Below the pieces are notes generated by a model. It saw only the letters and a program-made list of their open reading frames with translations. It ran no database searches and was not told where the DNA came from. Of a stretch of 64,000 bases of DNA, positions 51,232 through 61,096 are shown piece by piece (position 1 is the first letter of the stretch; each line of letters starts with the position of its first letter). Both the position numbers and the translations under genes were made by a program. Source of the DNA: Chloroflexota bacterium (GTDB taxonomy: Bacteria > Chloroflexota > Anaerolineae > Aggregatilineales > Aggregatilineaceae); the NCBI GenBank assembly GCA_012729765.1, contig JAAYCM010000054.1:36452-100451 (forward strand). The letters are read 5' to 3'.

Positions 51232-52326
51232 ATGGACAAACAGGCGGAAACGACTACCTTTCAGGCGTTGAGTGTTGGTATTCTGCCGCAGATTTCGGTC
51301 ATTATTGTGAACTATAATGGCTGGGCAGACCTGAAAAGATGCCTTCCCTCTGTATTGGAAAGTCTTCCCGAAAACAGTGAAGTGATCGTCGTAGACAACT
51401 GCTCCACCGACGGCAGCGCCGAGCTGATCGAGCATGAGTTCCCCGCCGTTCACCTGATCTCGAATCACGATAACAAGGGCTTCGGCTCTGGCAACAACAT
51501 CGGGGTTAGCTATTCCACTGGGGAGTATCTCATTTTCCTGAACCCGGATACCATCGTTGCGCCTGGCTGGGTCGAAGCGATGCTGCATGAATTAGAGGCC
51601 GATTCGGCTAACGGACTGGTCACGGCCAAAATCCTGATGCTCGATGAGCCACAGAAAGTCAACACCTGCGGCAATAAGATTCATCTCACGGGTATCACGC
51701 TGTGCCGGGGAGTCGGGCAAACCTCGAACGACTTCGTACAGACGGAAGAGGTGGGAGCTGTATCCGGTGCGGCCTTTGCGATGCGGCGCCGGGTCTTTGA
51801 AGAAATTCAAGGCTTCGACGATATGCTCTTCATGTACATGGACGATACCGATCTGTCATGGCGGGCACGGCTGGCCGGTTATCGCTGCCTGTTTGCCCCG
51901 GCTTCAGTCGTCTATCATGACTACCGGCTCCACTTCGGCCCACTGAAGACATTTTATCAGGAGCGTAACCGCTATGTGATGCTGCTCAAAAGCCTGCACT
52001 GGCGCACGCTGTTTTTGCTGCTGCCGGCGCTGCTGCTCGCCGAGATGATCACGTGGGGTTTTGTGCTCGTGCGCCAGAAGCATAACCGCAGCAACAAACT
52101 GCGCGCCTACTGGTGGATTGTCGAGCATTGGAAGGAAATCATGACGGGCCGCCAGAGCACGCAGGCTTCGCGCAGGCTGCGCGATCGCGAGCTGCTCGCT
52201 TCCTGCCAGTATGAGCTGGAGTTCGAGCAAACCGGCTCGAGCCTGATCACGCGCCTGGCCCATTTCGTGTTTGATCCCTTCTTCTACCTCTACCAACGAT
52301 TGCTGTTGTTCATCATACGTTGGTAG
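51232..52326 (+). CDS. GT2 glycosyltransferase (rhamnosyltransferase-like)
   Basis: 364 residues. GT-A domain from residue 18 (ISVIIVNYNGWADLKRCL), VDNCSTDGSAELI, and acceptor motif MYMDDTDLSWRARLAGYRC typical of WbbL-like rhamnosyltransferases. A C-terminal hydrophobic stretch (TLFLLLPALLLAEMITWGFVLV) and a short hydrophobic end may anchor it. First gene of the coupled operon that runs to 62250; AGGGGGGATT precedes its ATG. It probably starts or extends a surface glycan. Confidence 0.92.
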   Translation: MDKQAETTTFQALSVGILPQISVIIVNYNGWADLKRCLPSVLESLPENSEVIVVDNCSTDGSAELIEHEFPAVHLISNHDNKGFGSGNNIGVSYSTGEYLIFLNPDTIVAPGWVEAMLHELEADSANGLVTAKILMLDEPQKVNTCGNKIHLTGITLCRGVGQTSNDFVQTEEVGAVSGAAFAMRRRVFEEIQGFDDMLFMYMDDTDLSWRARLAGYRCLFAPASVVYHDYRLHFGPLKTFYQERNRYVMLLKSLHWRTLFLLLPALLLAEMITWGFVLVRQKHNRSNKLRAYWWIVEHWKEIMTGRQSTQASRRLRDRELLASCQYELEFEQTGSSLITRLAHFVFDPFFYLYQRLLLFIIRW

Positions 52327-52339
52327 CGGGTCGGATCAC

Positions 52340-53611
52340 ATGGCAACTCGACAGGCTGCAATGGCCAGGCGTCTTCTGAGGCTGACTGCCAAGCCACATC
52401 TGAGCAGCTCCAGCTACCTGATCCTGGCCCGGCTGATTGCCCCCGCGACGGGATTCATCTTCTGGAGTGGGGCCGCTCAGCTTTACCAGGCCGAGGCGGT
52501 CGGCATGGCGTCGGCGATCGTCTCGACCGGGATGCTGGTTTCCATGCTGTCGGGGCTGGGTATCGCCTTCAGCATCGTGCGCTTCTTGCCGGAAGCCGCC
52601 AGCCCGGTCCGCCTGATCAATGCGGCTTTCGCCTTCCTGACGATCTCCGCCCTGATCGTGTCCGGCGTTTTTCTCCTGGGCCTGCCCTGGTGGTCGCCTG
52701 AGCTGCGACTGCTGCGCCAAGACGGAGTCTATCTCAGCACATTTCTCGGTTTTGTCACGGCCAGCTCCCTGTTTACGGCGACCGAAATGGTGTTTCTATC
52801 CAGGGGGCAGGCCAGTTATGTGCTGCTTCAAACCGTCCTGACGAACGGAAGCCGGCTGATCCTGGCCGTGCTGTTTATGCAGGCCGGCGCGATCGGGTTG
52901 GTGGGAGCTGTCGCGCTGTCGGTGCTGGCCTCGGTCCTGGTCAGCTTCATCATCCTGATTCCCCGGCTGTTTCCGGGCTATCGCTTCTCTCCTTCGCTGA
53001 GCGGGACGAAGCTCAGGCCCATTGTCGCTTATTCGATGGGCAACTACGTTTCCAACGTCATGACGCAGCTTCCACATCTGCTCATGCCGCTGCTGATCCT
53101 GGAGATTCTAGGATCGGAAGCGAGCGGCTATGCCTACATCACGTGGATGATCGCCAAGGTGCTGGCCGTTCCTGGCATCGCGCTCTCCGATTCGGCCTTT
53201 GCCGAAGCCTCGCACGATCCCGCCCGGCTGCGCCCGATCATGGGGAAATCGGTGCTGCTGGGCCAGATGCTCACGCTGCCGGCGGCGTTCGTGCTGCTGA
53301 TCGGCGCGCCCTGGATTCTGAGCGTGTTTGGGGCCGGGTACCGCCTGGAAGCAACCGGCCTGCTGCGCTGGCTGGTGCTGGCCTCGCCGCTGATGCTGAT
53401 CGCCAACATCTATTTCGCCTATCTCCGCGTCCAGAAACAAGTCATCCGGCTGGTGCTGTGCAGTGGACTGCTGGCCGCGGCAGCGATTGCCGGTTCCGCC
53501 GTGTTCATGCCGGATATGGGCATTACCGCCACCGGCATCAGTTGGCTGGTCACCAATCTGGGCATCACCCTGATCGCCGGCATCAATATTTTGGCACACA
53601 GAACTTCATGA
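52340..53611 (+). CDS. Oligosaccharide-lipid flippase (Wzx-like, MOP superfamily)
   Basis: 423 residues, twelve helices. ATG 52340 chosen as the first ATG after the GT2 stop; no clear ribosome site, so it may rely on coupling. Typical sequence: FIFWSGAAQLYQAEAVGMASAIVS in the first helices and PWILSVFGAGYRLEA later. It should move a lipid-linked glycan to the outer face. Similar to the membrane part of the flippase-kinase fusion at 16836-19193 but without the kinase. Its stop overlaps the next start as ATGA. Confidence 0.9.
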   Translation: MATRQAAMARRLLRLTAKPHLSSSSYLILARLIAPATGFIFWSGAAQLYQAEAVGMASAIVSTGMLVSMLSGLGIAFSIVRFLPEAASPVRLINAAFAFLTISALIVSGVFLLGLPWWSPELRLLRQDGVYLSTFLGFVTASSLFTATEMVFLSRGQASYVLLQTVLTNGSRLILAVLFMQAGAIGLVGAVALSVLASVLVSFIILIPRLFPGYRFSPSLSGTKLRPIVAYSMGNYVSNVMTQLPHLLMPLLILEILGSEASGYAYITWMIAKVLAVPGIALSDSAFAEASHDPARLRPIMGKSVLLGQMLTLPAAFVLLIGAPWILSVFGAGYRLEATGLLRWLVLASPLMLIANIYFAYLRVQKQVIRLVLCSGLLAAAAIAGSAVFMPDMGITATGISWLVTNLGITLIAGINILAHRTS

Positions 53612-54822
53612 GCCGGACGCGCCCGCTGACCATCGCGGATTTATGCCCCTACTGGACAGCGCCGCCAACGGGGGGCGGCCCGATCCGCGTCAACCGCATG
53701 AACAGCGTTGTCGCGCGCCGCCTGAACGTGCAGCAGTTTTCGGCGCGGCCAACCTTCGGGCATCAGTCGGGTGGGCGGGCAAGCTGGATCGGCTCGCGCA
53801 CCCGACGCCTGTCGGATCGATACATCGAGTTCCAATACTTCCATCCGCTGCTGCTCGGCGCGGGCTATGCGCTGTATAGAGCCGGGCAGCACACCGATCT
53901 CTGGCTGTCGTCGCTGCTGCGCCGGCTGTCGCCCCACTATCTGGACCGTGCCCTCGATGGCGCTGATATCATCCAGGTCGAGCATCCCTGGCTGGCGAAG
54001 CTGGCCCACGCCCGCGCCAATGGCCGCCCGATCATCTACGTTGCCCATAATGTCGAGGCAGTGCTGTGGCAGCGCGCAGGCAGGAACGGGCTGAGCAGGA
54101 AGCTCCTGGATGTGCACGAGTGCGAACAGCACGCCGTCCACCACGCCGCCGCCGTCGTGGCGATGTCCGAGGCAGACGTGCAGCTCCTCGACGAGTGGTA
54201 TGGACTCAGCCGGAGCCGCGTGCACATTATCCCCAATGGCGTAGACACTACCGCCTGCCAGCCGGTGAGCGCCGAACAGAAAAAGCTGCTGCGCGCCCGG
54301 CTGGGGCTGGACACCCGGCCCGTGCTGTTGTTCATGGGCAGCGATCATTTCCCGAACAAAGAGGCTCTGGCGCTGATCCGGCAGTGGCAGGCCGATCTGG
54401 GGCCGAAGCTCGGCGTTCAATTTCTGGTAGTGGGGGGCGTGGGCCAGGGCGTGAAATCGACCGGTTGGATGCGCGTCGAAGGGTACGTGGCAGATGTTAA
54501 GGACTATCTGGGCGCGGCGGATATCGCGCTGAATCCGCTGCTCAGCGGCAGCGGCACGAGCCTGAAGATCGTCGAGTATCTGGCCTGCGGCCTGCCGACG
54601 ATAACGACTGGCGTCGGGATGCGCGGGCTGGAGCTGGTTCCCGATCGGGATGTGCTGTGCGGCCCGCCCGATCAGTTCCCGGCGCTGATCGAAGCGCTGG
54701 TGAATGATGAGGCGCTGCGGCTCCGGCTGGGGGAAAATGGCCGGCAGGCGGTCGTCGAGCGCTACAGTTGGGACACGCTGGGCGCGCGCATGTTCGACGT
54801 GTACGAGCAGGTGATGTCATGA
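53608..54822 (+). CDS. GT4 glycosyltransferase
   Basis: 404 residues from the ATG inside the preceding stop (ATGA, 53608). GT-B fold: N-terminal half with IYVAHNVEAVLWQRAG, C-terminal half with IIPNGVDTTACQPVSAEQ, VLLFMGSDHFPNKEALAL and the donor-binding motif GSGTSLKIVEYLACGLP. The N-terminal half has a basic patch after residue 50 (SRTRRLSDRY). Retaining transferase using a nucleotide sugar. Overlaps the next gene by ATGA as well. Confidence 0.91.
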   Translation: MSRTRPLTIADLCPYWTAPPTGGGPIRVNRMNSVVARRLNVQQFSARPTFGHQSGGRASWIGSRTRRLSDRYIEFQYFHPLLLGAGYALYRAGQHTDLWLSSLLRRLSPHYLDRALDGADIIQVEHPWLAKLAHARANGRPIIYVAHNVEAVLWQRAGRNGLSRKLLDVHECEQHAVHHAAAVVAMSEADVQLLDEWYGLSRSRVHIIPNGVDTTACQPVSAEQKKLLRARLGLDTRPVLLFMGSDHFPNKEALALIRQWQADLGPKLGVQFLVVGGVGQGVKSTGWMRVEGYVADVKDYLGAADIALNPLLSGSGTSLKIVEYLACGLPTITTGVGMRGLELVPDRDVLCGPPDQFPALIEALVNDEALRLRLGENGRQAVVERYSWDTLGARMFDVYEQVMS

Positions 54823-55808
54823 GAGTGTGTATTCTGGGCGACGCATCGCCGCCGCACGACGAGGGCATGAAAAAAGTGACCTGGTCGCTGGCGACAGCCC
54901 TCTCCGCCCGCACCGAGGTGCTGACCCTGAATCCCCTGCGCGCCGCGACGCTCGATTTCTGGCGGCAACTTCGGCGCTTTGGCCCGGACATCGTGCATTA
55001 CGTTCCTGGCCCCTCGCTGAAGAGCTTTCTGCTGCTGGCCGCCGTCAAACGCCGCACGGCGGCTTATACCGTGCTGTCGCTCACCCATCCCGATCCGGCC
55101 ATGCCGCGCCGCCTTGCCTGTCGCTTTTTGCAGCCCGATCTGGTGCTGACGCAGTCTGCCCACTGGGAGCAGCTTTTCAAAGCGGCGGGCTGCCGGAATC
55201 TGCAATTCGTGCCGAACGGCGTGGATACGGCCCGCTTCAAACCGGCCACACCGGATGAAAAGCGCGCCCTGCGTCAGAAATATGAGCTTTCGCCCGATGC
55301 GTTCATCGTGCTGCATGTCGGGAATACGCGCACCGTCCGCCAGTTGGACGTGCTGCCCCGTCTGCGGCAGGCCGGGTGTGAGGTGATTGTGGTCAGCAGT
55401 ACCACTATTCGGGGTGATGGCGAGATGGACGACCGTCTTACGCAGGCCGGCTGCCGGATCTGGAATCACTATATCGAGGCAGTCGAGGAAGTCTACGCGC
55501 TGGCCGACTGTTACGTTTTCCCGCTGGCGCAGGGCGTAGGCGCGATCGAGCACCCGCTGTCTGTGATCGAAGCGATGGCGACCAATCTGCCTGTCATCAC
55601 CCGGCGCTTCGGCGCGCTGCCGCGTACCTTCAGCCCTGGTGATGGGCTGTATTTTGTCGATTTGGATGACGAGATCGTCCATACTGTGCAGTCGATCCGC
55701 GACCATCGCCCCCCCGTTGCGACCTGCGAAAAAGCGCGGGCGCTGGACTGGGAGCGTATCGCGGACCGGCTGTTGGAGCTTTATCAGGCGACGGAGCGAG
55801 GACAATGA
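54819..55808 (+). CDS. GT4 glycosyltransferase
   Basis: 329 residues, ATGA overlap at both ends. RVCILGDASPPHDEGMKKVTWSLA at the start and IEHPLSVIEAMATNLPVITRR as the GT4 donor-binding motif, with LQFVPNGVDTARFKPA between the two domains. Slightly shorter than usual for the family, but complete. Adds a sugar in the same pathway as its neighbours. Confidence 0.91.
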   Translation: MRVCILGDASPPHDEGMKKVTWSLATALSARTEVLTLNPLRAATLDFWRQLRRFGPDIVHYVPGPSLKSFLLLAAVKRRTAAYTVLSLTHPDPAMPRRLACRFLQPDLVLTQSAHWEQLFKAAGCRNLQFVPNGVDTARFKPATPDEKRALRQKYELSPDAFIVLHVGNTRTVRQLDVLPRLRQAGCEVIVVSSTTIRGDGEMDDRLTQAGCRIWNHYIEAVEEVYALADCYVFPLAQGVGAIEHPLSVIEAMATNLPVITRRFGALPRTFSPGDGLYFVDLDDEIVHTVQSIRDHRPPVATCEKARALDWERIADRLLELYQATERGQ

Positions 55809-56542
55809 ATCAGTTTACATCAGGAAAAGTGAAAACGTTCTTTGAGGAACAGGATAACTACCGTGATCGCAAGGGGATGGTTCATGCCGAGCAGGATCCC
55901 GTTATCCTCGAATTTATGGCCCAGCATGCTGATGCATCCTCGATAGTGTTGGAAGTTGGCGGCGGCAGCGGATACATGCTCGATCTGGTGAATCTGCATG
56001 TCGGCCCGAACAGGCTGTACAACTGCGAGATCGTGCCCGGCACCTACCGGGTCCAGGTCAATCCGGCGATCACACTTGTCGGTGGAGACTGCCTGCAACT
56101 GCCGTTTAGGAGCGGATTCTGCGATTTCGTCATCATCAAGAACGTGCTGCATCACCTGGTTGGTGGCACGCGCAAGCAGTCGAAGGGTCTGGCTTTGCAG
56201 GCTGTGAATGAGCTGGCCCGCGTGCTTCGACCGGGCGGGCACCTGATTATTGTCGAACAGCATCACCGGCACCGTTTGTTCGCGGATATCGCCTTTTGGA
56301 TTACGATGCTGTTTGCCAAAGTCGGGGTGGGTGTGCCGTCACTTGGCCTGAACAAAAACGTGATCGTATCGTTCCTGACGCCCGCCGAAATCGAGTCGTA
56401 CGTCCGGGGCACGGGCACAAACATCGTCGTTTCCGACCATGCCAAGGTCGAGATCCCCTTCATCTACCGGGTGACGATTTTGTTAAAGGATTTGGGCCGT
56501 TCGCTCATTATCGGCAAAGTAGAGGGTGGCAATCAATCTTGA
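55805..56542 (+). CDS. SAM-dependent methyltransferase
   Basis: 245 residues. SAM-binding motif IVLEVGGGSGYMLDLV (about 46-61), GDCLQLPFRSGFCDFVIIKNVLHHL as motif II/III, and ARVLRPGGHLIIVEQH as the post-III strand. Class I (Methyltransf_11-like). Operon position suggests methylation of a sugar or of the glycan end. Starts at ATGA overlap with the upstream GT4, ends at a TTGA overlap with the kinase gene. Confidence 0.9.
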   Translation: MNQFTSGKVKTFFEEQDNYRDRKGMVHAEQDPVILEFMAQHADASSIVLEVGGGSGYMLDLVNLHVGPNRLYNCEIVPGTYRVQVNPAITLVGGDCLQLPFRSGFCDFVIIKNVLHHLVGGTRKQSKGLALQAVNELARVLRPGGHLIIVEQHHRHRLFADIAFWITMLFAKVGVGVPSLGLNKNVIVSFLTPAEIESYVRGTGTNIVVSDHAKVEIPFIYRVTILLKDLGRSLIIGKVEGGNQS

Positions 56543-57174
56543 ACCGTGAAAGAGGGCTGCTCATTACTTTGTCGGGATGTGATGGGGCCGGCAAATCTTC
56601 CCTGGCAGCCCGGCTGCAAGCCTATCTGCTGGCCGAGCATGGCCTGCGCAGCGAGCCGGTCTGGTGCAAATTTGGCATCCACCCGCTGTCCCGGTTCGGC
56701 TTATCCGGCAGGGTCCGGCGCGACTCTCAGCCAACTCCCACGCACGCGGCACAGCAAACCCTGGCCGCGCGTGTCTACTGCCGGGCGCTGCTGCTGTTTC
56801 ACTTCGTCCGGCTTCGCAGCGTGGCGCGGCGACTGGCGCGCGAGCGGATCGTGATTATTGCCGACCGCTATTCTTACGATACGATTGTCGATCTTCAGCA
56901 GGCATTCGGCTGTTCGCAGGCACAGGCGCGGCATATCATGGACAAAAACTGGATCCGCCAGCCCGACGCCTGTTTTCTGCTGGACCTGCCGCCGGAGATC
57001 GCGTATCAGCGCAAAACGGACACCGCCTCGGTCGGCTTTCTGGAACAGCGCCGGACGATGTACCAGGCTTTGGCCGCCGTCTACCCGCTCAAGGTTCTGG
57101 ACGCGGCACAATCACCAGACGCTGTATTTCAGGCTGCGGTCCTGCACCTGAAGGAAACGATCAATCATGAGTAA
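56539..57174 (+). CDS. Thymidylate-kinase-like P-loop kinase
   Basis: 211 residues from a TTG start that overlaps the preceding stop as TTGA (56539-56542). P-loop LSGCDGAGKSSLAARL (12-21), DRYSYDT with the DRY-type motif of TMPK, and RKTDTASVGFLEQR in the lid. TMPK-like proteins inside polysaccharide operons are often not nucleotide kinases; they may phosphorylate a sugar or lipid carrier. The C-terminal 8 bases overlap the next gene. The substrate is unknown. Confidence 0.85.
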   Translation: MNRERGLLITLSGCDGAGKSSLAARLQAYLLAEHGLRSEPVWCKFGIHPLSRFGLSGRVRRDSQPTPTHAAQQTLAARVYCRALLLFHFVRLRSVARRLARERIVIIADRYSYDTIVDLQQAFGCSQAQARHIMDKNWIRQPDACFLLDLPPEIAYQRKTDTASVGFLEQRRTMYQALAAVYPLKVLDAAQSPDAVFQAAVLHLKETINHE

Positions 57175-58672
57175 GCTGCTCTTCATCGGTATCGACGCCC
57201 TGGACGCCATCCAGCTCGACCGCTTTGCGGCTGATCTGCCGCACCTGTCGCGCCTGCGGGCCGAGGGCTTTTATGCCCGGATGGAATCCGTCTGGCCGCC
57301 CGATTCCGAAACGGCCTGGGCCACGATCTACACCGGCTGGAATCCGGCGCGGCATGGGATCGTCGAGTTTGTCGATCCGCTGCAAAAGTCCGCCACCTAC
57401 ATGATGCGCGAGCGCGACAACGAGGTTTTTCGCGGGGCGACTTTCTGGGATATCGCCGGCGCGCACCAGCGCCAGGTTGCGGTGCTGTTTCCGCATGTTG
57501 GCTATCCCTCCTGGCCGGTGAACGGTGTCATGATCACGCGCGCCAATGTCGGGGATGAGGTGTCGGTCACACCGGCGCACCTGCGGGACGATCTGCGCGT
57601 GCAGGATTTCCAGGGCGTCAAAGGGCTGGTTGGGCGCGCGCCGCAGGATTTTCTGGATGCCAATCGCGCCCTGGTCGAGCGCCAGCTTGCGCTCAATCTC
57701 GACGTGATGCGTCGCCAGCCCTGGGACCTCTTCTTTACGTACTGGTCCGCGCTGGACCTGGTCCAGCACCAGTTTTGGGCCTACTGCGACCCGCAGGACC
57801 CGACCTATCCGGGCGAGACGCCCTACCGTCACGCCATCCGCGACTTCTACATCCTGCACGATCAGGTGGTGGGCCGCCTGCTCGAACAGGTGGACGACGA
57901 TACAACAGTGATCGTGATGAGCGATCACGGTCACGGGATGCGCCCGGTCAAGCTGTTCAATATCAACCGCCTGCTGCGCGAGCATGGCCTGCTGACGCTC
58001 AAAGAGGGTTCCGCGAGCCGGTCTGCCGATCTGCTCAAAGTGCTCAAGAAGCGCGCGATGAACACCGTCACACGCTATCACCTGGGGAATGTGGCGGCCC
58101 GCGTGCTGCGCGCAGCCCCCTGGACCAAAAAGCTGTACATCGGCAGCACGAACCTGGACCTGGACCGCACCATCGCCTGCACGACGGATATGTCGGGCAT
58201 CAAGGCCTATGCTTACGGCGGCATCCGTATCGCCCGGCAGAACCTCAATGGGCGCTCGTATGAAGCGGTAGTCCAGCAGATCAAGGATTTGCTGACCGGT
58301 GTGGACGATCCGGAGAACGGCGGCAGCCGGATCGTCAGGTGGATCAAGCACCGCGAGGAACTCTATTCCGGCCCGCACCTGGAGCGCTACCCCGACCTGG
58401 TGTTCGAGCTTGATTCCGGTTACGGCGCCGGGTGGGATGCCGCCGGTCCGTTGTTCGACGTCAGCCACTCCCACAACCTGTATCCCGGCAGCCACCTCGG
58501 TTCGACCGCTGTCTTTATGCTGTCCGGCCCGGCCCAGGCGCGTATCGTTCGCAGCCCGCGCTCCCTGATGGATATCGCGCCGACCGTGCTCGACGTGTTG
58601 CAGGTTGCGCTCCCACCAGATATGGACGGGAGCAGCGTGCTCCAGCCCCTAGCCGCGATGGACGCGCCGTAA
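57167..58672 (+). CDS. AlkP-superfamily phosphodiesterase/phosphatase
   Basis: 501 residues. Metal-binding and nucleophile motifs of type I phosphodiesterase/nucleotide pyrophosphatase proteins: FIGIDALD (Asp 10), SETAWATIYTGWNPARHG (nucleophile Thr about 49), TVIVMSDHGHGMRP, and a late HLGSTAVFMLSGP. No signal peptide, so possibly cytoplasmic. In a glycan operon it may hydrolyse or transfer phospho-groups on sugars. Begins 8 bases before the kinase stop and its stop directly precedes the next ATG. Confidence 0.88.
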   Translation: MSKLLFIGIDALDAIQLDRFAADLPHLSRLRAEGFYARMESVWPPDSETAWATIYTGWNPARHGIVEFVDPLQKSATYMMRERDNEVFRGATFWDIAGAHQRQVAVLFPHVGYPSWPVNGVMITRANVGDEVSVTPAHLRDDLRVQDFQGVKGLVGRAPQDFLDANRALVERQLALNLDVMRRQPWDLFFTYWSALDLVQHQFWAYCDPQDPTYPGETPYRHAIRDFYILHDQVVGRLLEQVDDDTTVIVMSDHGHGMRPVKLFNINRLLREHGLLTLKEGSASRSADLLKVLKKRAMNTVTRYHLGNVAARVLRAAPWTKKLYIGSTNLDLDRTIACTTDMSGIKAYAYGGIRIARQNLNGRSYEAVVQQIKDLLTGVDDPENGGSRIVRWIKHREELYSGPHLERYPDLVFELDSGYGAGWDAAGPLFDVSHSHNLYPGSHLGSTAVFMLSGPAQARIVRSPRSLMDIAPTVLDVLQVALPPDMDGSSVLQPLAAMDAP

Positions 58673-60259
58673 ATGAAGCAGCATGTCAGCCAGTCGTTGT
58701 TCATACTTCTGATCGCGCTTCTGTGCCTGCTGCCCGGCTACCTGTTTTCGCGGCTGTACGTGACCGACGGCTTTCTATACCAGATCATCGCCTACGTGCA
58801 GCTTTCCTCACCGCACGATCACCTGGAGATCTTCACGCGGGGAAATTACAGCTTCGGCTTTGTCGAGTTCCTTCCCGGCTACCCGATGACTCTCTCGCTG
58901 TACGCCCGCATGACCGGCATGGCGGCCCCTCAGGTTCATTTTGTGCCGATCGCTGCCGTGTTTCTGCCACTGTCCTATTTCGTGCTCGCGCGCGGGCTGT
59001 TCCAATCGACCGTGATCGCCGGGCTGTTCGCGCTGTACGGCGTGTTCGATATTGGCCAGGCAAGCCACTACAATATGTTCGCCTACACCTGGTCGAATCT
59101 CCTGTATATCGGCTTCCTGGTCTTTCTGCTGCGCGCCGCCAGGTATCGGCAGGGGGCCGATATCCTGATGCTGTTTCTGCTCTTCGCCGGGTCGCTGTTC
59201 ATGCACTATGCGGCCACGATGTGGATGGTGGTCGGCACGTTCAGCCTCAATCTACTGCTCTTGTTTGGCAGCGGGCGCTTGCAGCGCTGGATCGGGCAGG
59301 GATTGAGCCGCAGAGGATCGCTGGCGATGCCCGGCGCTTTTCTGATCGCCTTCCTGACCTTCAACCAGTTGTTCTACCGGGTGTGGCTGCCCAGCGCTGC
59401 CCAACTGGCCGCCAAAGGTTCGACGCCGTTCGAGTTGTTCACGGCCAAGCTTGGTACCTATCTGGGGTTCAGCGCGGAAGCCCCGGAGCCGTTTCTCTAT
59501 CTCAATCCCTGGAGCGAGGACCTGGGCCTTGTCCGCGTGCTGGAGTATCTGATCATTCTGCTGCCGGTCGGCGTCCTGCTGGCCCATATCGCACTCAACT
59601 ACCTGCGGGGCCGGTCCCTTGCAGTAACCGACTCCAACGTCAAGATCATGCTGCTGGTCGCAATCCCGACCGGTCTGGCACACTGGTTCATTTACGGGAC
59701 TCACTCCGGTTTCAACCTGCGCTACGTGACGCTGATTTTTCCGTTTCTGATGCTGATGGCCCTGCGTGAGTTGAAGACTCCCCGCTGGCTGCAGCACGCT
59801 GCCCTCGGCGCACTGACGGCCCTGGCGATTGTGAGCTTCGCCCTGGCGCTCCAGTATTACCAGCGCCTTCCCCCGACATCCTATGGCGAGCTAAAGCCCA
59901 GTGCGGGATGGTTCTTCCGGCACCGCTTAAGCCCGGAAGTGCTCTCCGATCTCGACACCGCCGGGGTCTATCTCGTCAACGGCAGCCTGATCACCGGCGA
60001 CTATCCCCAGTTCATTCCCTACGATTCCGATCTGTATGGATCCCTTATCAATCAGCCCCAATCAGCAGACGATATACCGTGCTATGACTATGTCGTGATC
60101 GATGCCGGAATGTTGGAAAAACCCCTGCATGGCAGAAGCAACCGCATCTACGAGCCGTTATCCCTGCACCTGACGGATCTGCTGGAAAATCGCCATCTCA
60201 CGCGCATCTATGACGACGGGTATGCCTGGCTCGTCGTCAACCGCTGTGAGGATCGGTAG
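58673..60259 (+). CDS. Polytopic membrane protein, GT-C glycosyltransferase-like
   Basis: 528 residues. The ATG follows the stop of the AlkP gene with no gap, so translation is likely by re-initiation. About 12 helices, the first with LYVTDGFLYQIIAYVQLSSPHDHLEI as a periplasmic loop that begins with an Asp, as in GT-C enzymes. A soluble C-terminal part starts about residue 395. Same plan as 5057-6955, and the following genes match too. Function is inferred from layout only. Confidence 0.83.
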   Translation: MKQHVSQSLFILLIALLCLLPGYLFSRLYVTDGFLYQIIAYVQLSSPHDHLEIFTRGNYSFGFVEFLPGYPMTLSLYARMTGMAAPQVHFVPIAAVFLPLSYFVLARGLFQSTVIAGLFALYGVFDIGQASHYNMFAYTWSNLLYIGFLVFLLRAARYRQGADILMLFLLFAGSLFMHYAATMWMVVGTFSLNLLLLFGSGRLQRWIGQGLSRRGSLAMPGAFLIAFLTFNQLFYRVWLPSAAQLAAKGSTPFELFTAKLGTYLGFSAEAPEPFLYLNPWSEDLGLVRVLEYLIILLPVGVLLAHIALNYLRGRSLAVTDSNVKIMLLVAIPTGLAHWFIYGTHSGFNLRYVTLIFPFLMLMALRELKTPRWLQHAALGALTALAIVSFALALQYYQRLPPTSYGELKPSAGWFFRHRLSPEVLSDLDTAGVYLVNGSLITGDYPQFIPYDSDLYGSLINQPQSADDIPCYDYVVIDAGMLEKPLHGRSNRIYEPLSLHLTDLLENRHLTRIYDDGYAWLVVNRCEDR

Positions 60260-60262
60260 ACG

Positions 60263-61096
60263 ATGAGCGCGCTGCGTCGCTACTGGGATATCCTGGCCAT
60301 CACGGCTGTGCAGCTTACCTACATCACGGTGATGTTCTGGACCGAGCTGGACGTGCTGCGCGCGCTGCTGGCGCTGCCGGTGCTGCTGTTTATACCGGGC
60401 TATGCCGCGCTTGCGGCCCTCTATCCGCGCGCTGACAGCCTGGGCCTGCCGGAACGTGCCCTGGGCAGCGTGGCGACCAGCACGGCGCTCGTTTCGCTGC
60501 TGGGGCTGGGGCTGAACAAAACCTCGCTGGGAATTGATGTCCAGGTCTACACGATCATCCTGCTGGCTGCCTGCACGGTCGTGCTGGTCATCGTCTGCAT
60601 GCTCCGGTTCGTCTTCGGCTACGAACCGCCCCTTCACCCGCCGGCAGGTTTTTCCGGGTGGGGTGTGCTGCTCCTGGTCGGGGGCGGGATGCTTGTCATC
60701 GTGATCTACAGCGTGGCGCTGTTCCCGCCCGAACAAGCGCAGCCGTTTACGACACAGTTTTACCTGGAGCTGGCGGACGGCAGCATCGCGGCGGATCAGT
60801 TTTCACGCTTGTTCGACTCATCAGCATCCGCCGTCACGCTGACTCTGGGCCTGACCAACTTAGAGGAACACTCCACCCGCTACACCCTCACCAGGGTGCT
60901 TGACACACGCTCGGACGTGCTGATCGATGATCTGGTGCTTGAAGTCGGGCAAAACTGGGAACAACAGATTATCCTATCGCCAGAGGAAATAGCGTCCACG
61001 GCCCGCATCGCGTTCAGAGTGTATAAAGAGGGCAGCGACACGCCGTACCGCGAGTTGTACCTGTGGACAGATTTGATGCCGGGGAGAGGGAATTGA
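60263..61096 (+). CDS. DUF1616-family membrane protein
   Basis: 277 residues. Four N-terminal helices with the DUF1616 pattern (RALLALPVLLFIPGYAALAAL, then GSVATSTALVSLLGLGLN), a fifth helix (about 130-155), and a C-terminal outer domain of about 120 residues that looks beta-rich (YTLTRVLDTRSDVLI). The family occurs mostly in archaea and some bacteria beside glycan genes; its role is not known. Starts 3 bases after the GT-C-like gene; its stop overlaps the next start as TTGA. Confidence 0.87.
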   Translation: MSALRRYWDILAITAVQLTYITVMFWTELDVLRALLALPVLLFIPGYAALAALYPRADSLGLPERALGSVATSTALVSLLGLGLNKTSLGIDVQVYTIILLAACTVVLVIVCMLRFVFGYEPPLHPPAGFSGWGVLLLVGGGMLVIVIYSVALFPPEQAQPFTTQFYLELADGSIAADQFSRLFDSSASAVTLTLGLTNLEEHSTRYTLTRVLDTRSDVLIDDLVLEVGQNWEQQIILSPEEIASTARIAFRVYKEGSDTPYRELYLWTDLMPGRGN

